DNA from: Phycisphaerae bacterium
Lineage (GTDB): Bacteria > Planctomycetota > Phycisphaerae > UBA1845 > UTPLA1
DNA: 6,004 bases
Direction: 5' to 3'
NCBI GenBank assembly: GCA_016935885.1
Contig: JAFGQA010000107.1
Location: 1 to 6,004, forward strand
Position numbers and translations under genes: made by a program. This document shows positions 5,851 through 6,004 of this stretch, one piece after another (positions within the stretch are counted from its first letter, which is position 1; each line of letters opens with the position of its first letter). Under the pieces are notes generated by a model, which had not been told where the DNA came from, did no database searches, and saw only the letters and a list, made by a program, of their open reading frames with translations.

Positions 5851-5977
5851 ATGGGCCGCGCGGGCCGGTCGACGGACGACTTGAGTTTGCACGCGTCGGG
5901 GCAGGTGAAGCGGACCTCCGTGTCCGCTTAACGAACCGCATCTATGCGCCGCCGGGGTTGCGCGGCATGATGGGGGC

Positions 5978-6004
5978 ATGAGCAAGCGAGGCGTGTCGGC
6001 GGAA
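5978..6004 (+). CDS. Possible start of a + strand gene (truncated by window end)
   Basis: ATG at 5978 opens a frame (MSKRGVSAE) that is open to the window end, preceded closely by GGGGG (5972-5976). Only nine residues are visible, so the product cannot be named. It would be chromosomal flank, downstream of the original tRNA-Ser gene. Confidence 0.3.

Larger units (their letters stand above)
5592..5927 (-). pseudogene. Detached integrase-type C-terminal tail reading through the att site
   Basis: An uninterrupted minus-strand frame runs from a TAA at 5928-5930 to a TAG at 5592-5594, with no ATG, GTG or TTG before the att site and no ribosome binding site before its only ATG (5699). It crosses the antisense of the tRNA-Ser fragment as GEGGIRTPGPGNTRINGLAN, the kind of peptide seen where integrase genes run into tRNA-Ser att sites. 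Beyond att it codes for about 62 residues that look protein-like: RQETDATTYQEK, then a helical end (LSDLLRRWSDL, VEERRAIAAIVQD). The stop is 29 bases before the initiator ATG. I infer that this is the C-terminal tail of the element's tyrosine integrase, whose catalytic core is joined to it only in the circular form. No catalytic residues are in the window. The alternative is that only the 35-residue ORF at 5592-5699 is a gene, or none is. Confidence 0.5.

Noticed and set aside
5770..5985. 71-residue minus-strand ORF across the tRNA fragment
   Set aside because: Its RRGGDSNPRTREY segment is just another reading of the antisense tRNA, and it ends at the att edge without a protein-like continuation.

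Overview
The window most likely comes from a Planctomycetes-type bacterium. It has high-GC coding sequence throughout, a short secreted repeat protein ending in a PEP-CTERM sorting signal, and a TPR protein with long, near-identical repeats. This placement is inferred from gene content; there is no marker gene.

Left third (1-2215). The 3' end of a TPR-repeat gene (+ strand, 1-579) is followed by about 540 bases with no supportable gene. Next comes a minus-strand gene (1116-1742) for an exported protein of four 40-residue beta-propeller-like repeats and a PEP-CTERM tail. About 470 further bases (1743-2215) hold no gene I can support.

Right two thirds (2216-5844). This is a compact minus-strand operon of mobile-element genes, read right to left: a winged-helix replication-initiator-like protein (4618-5562), a 36-residue single-pass membrane ORF (4521-4631), a D12-class DNA adenine methyltransferase (3577-4518), a conserved phage-type protein of unknown function (3091-3573), and a DUF5131 / phage Gp37-Gp68 three-cysteine protein (2216-3094). 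Adjacent genes overlap or are 2-3 bases apart, so they are probably co-transcribed and translationally coupled. The middle of the initiator gene carries five GACACT boxes, three of them exactly 22 bp apart in one orientation. This resembles an iteron origin placed inside its own initiator gene, as in the O gene of phage lambda.

The right edge of the operon is marked by the 3' part of a tRNA-Ser(GCT) gene (5781-5844). It has the anticodon arm, variable arm, T arm and 3' acceptor strand, but no D arm or 5' acceptor strand. This is the expected scar of a tyrosine-integrase element inserted into a tRNA-Ser gene, with the element to the left and older chromosome to the right. A minus-strand open frame crosses the tRNA fragment and ends 29 bases before the initiator start. 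I read it as the detached C-terminal tail of the element's integrase. If so, the integrase core and the replication operon are joined only in the excised circle, and integration both trims the integrase and separates the replication operon from the integrase promoter. A new + strand gene may begin at 5978.
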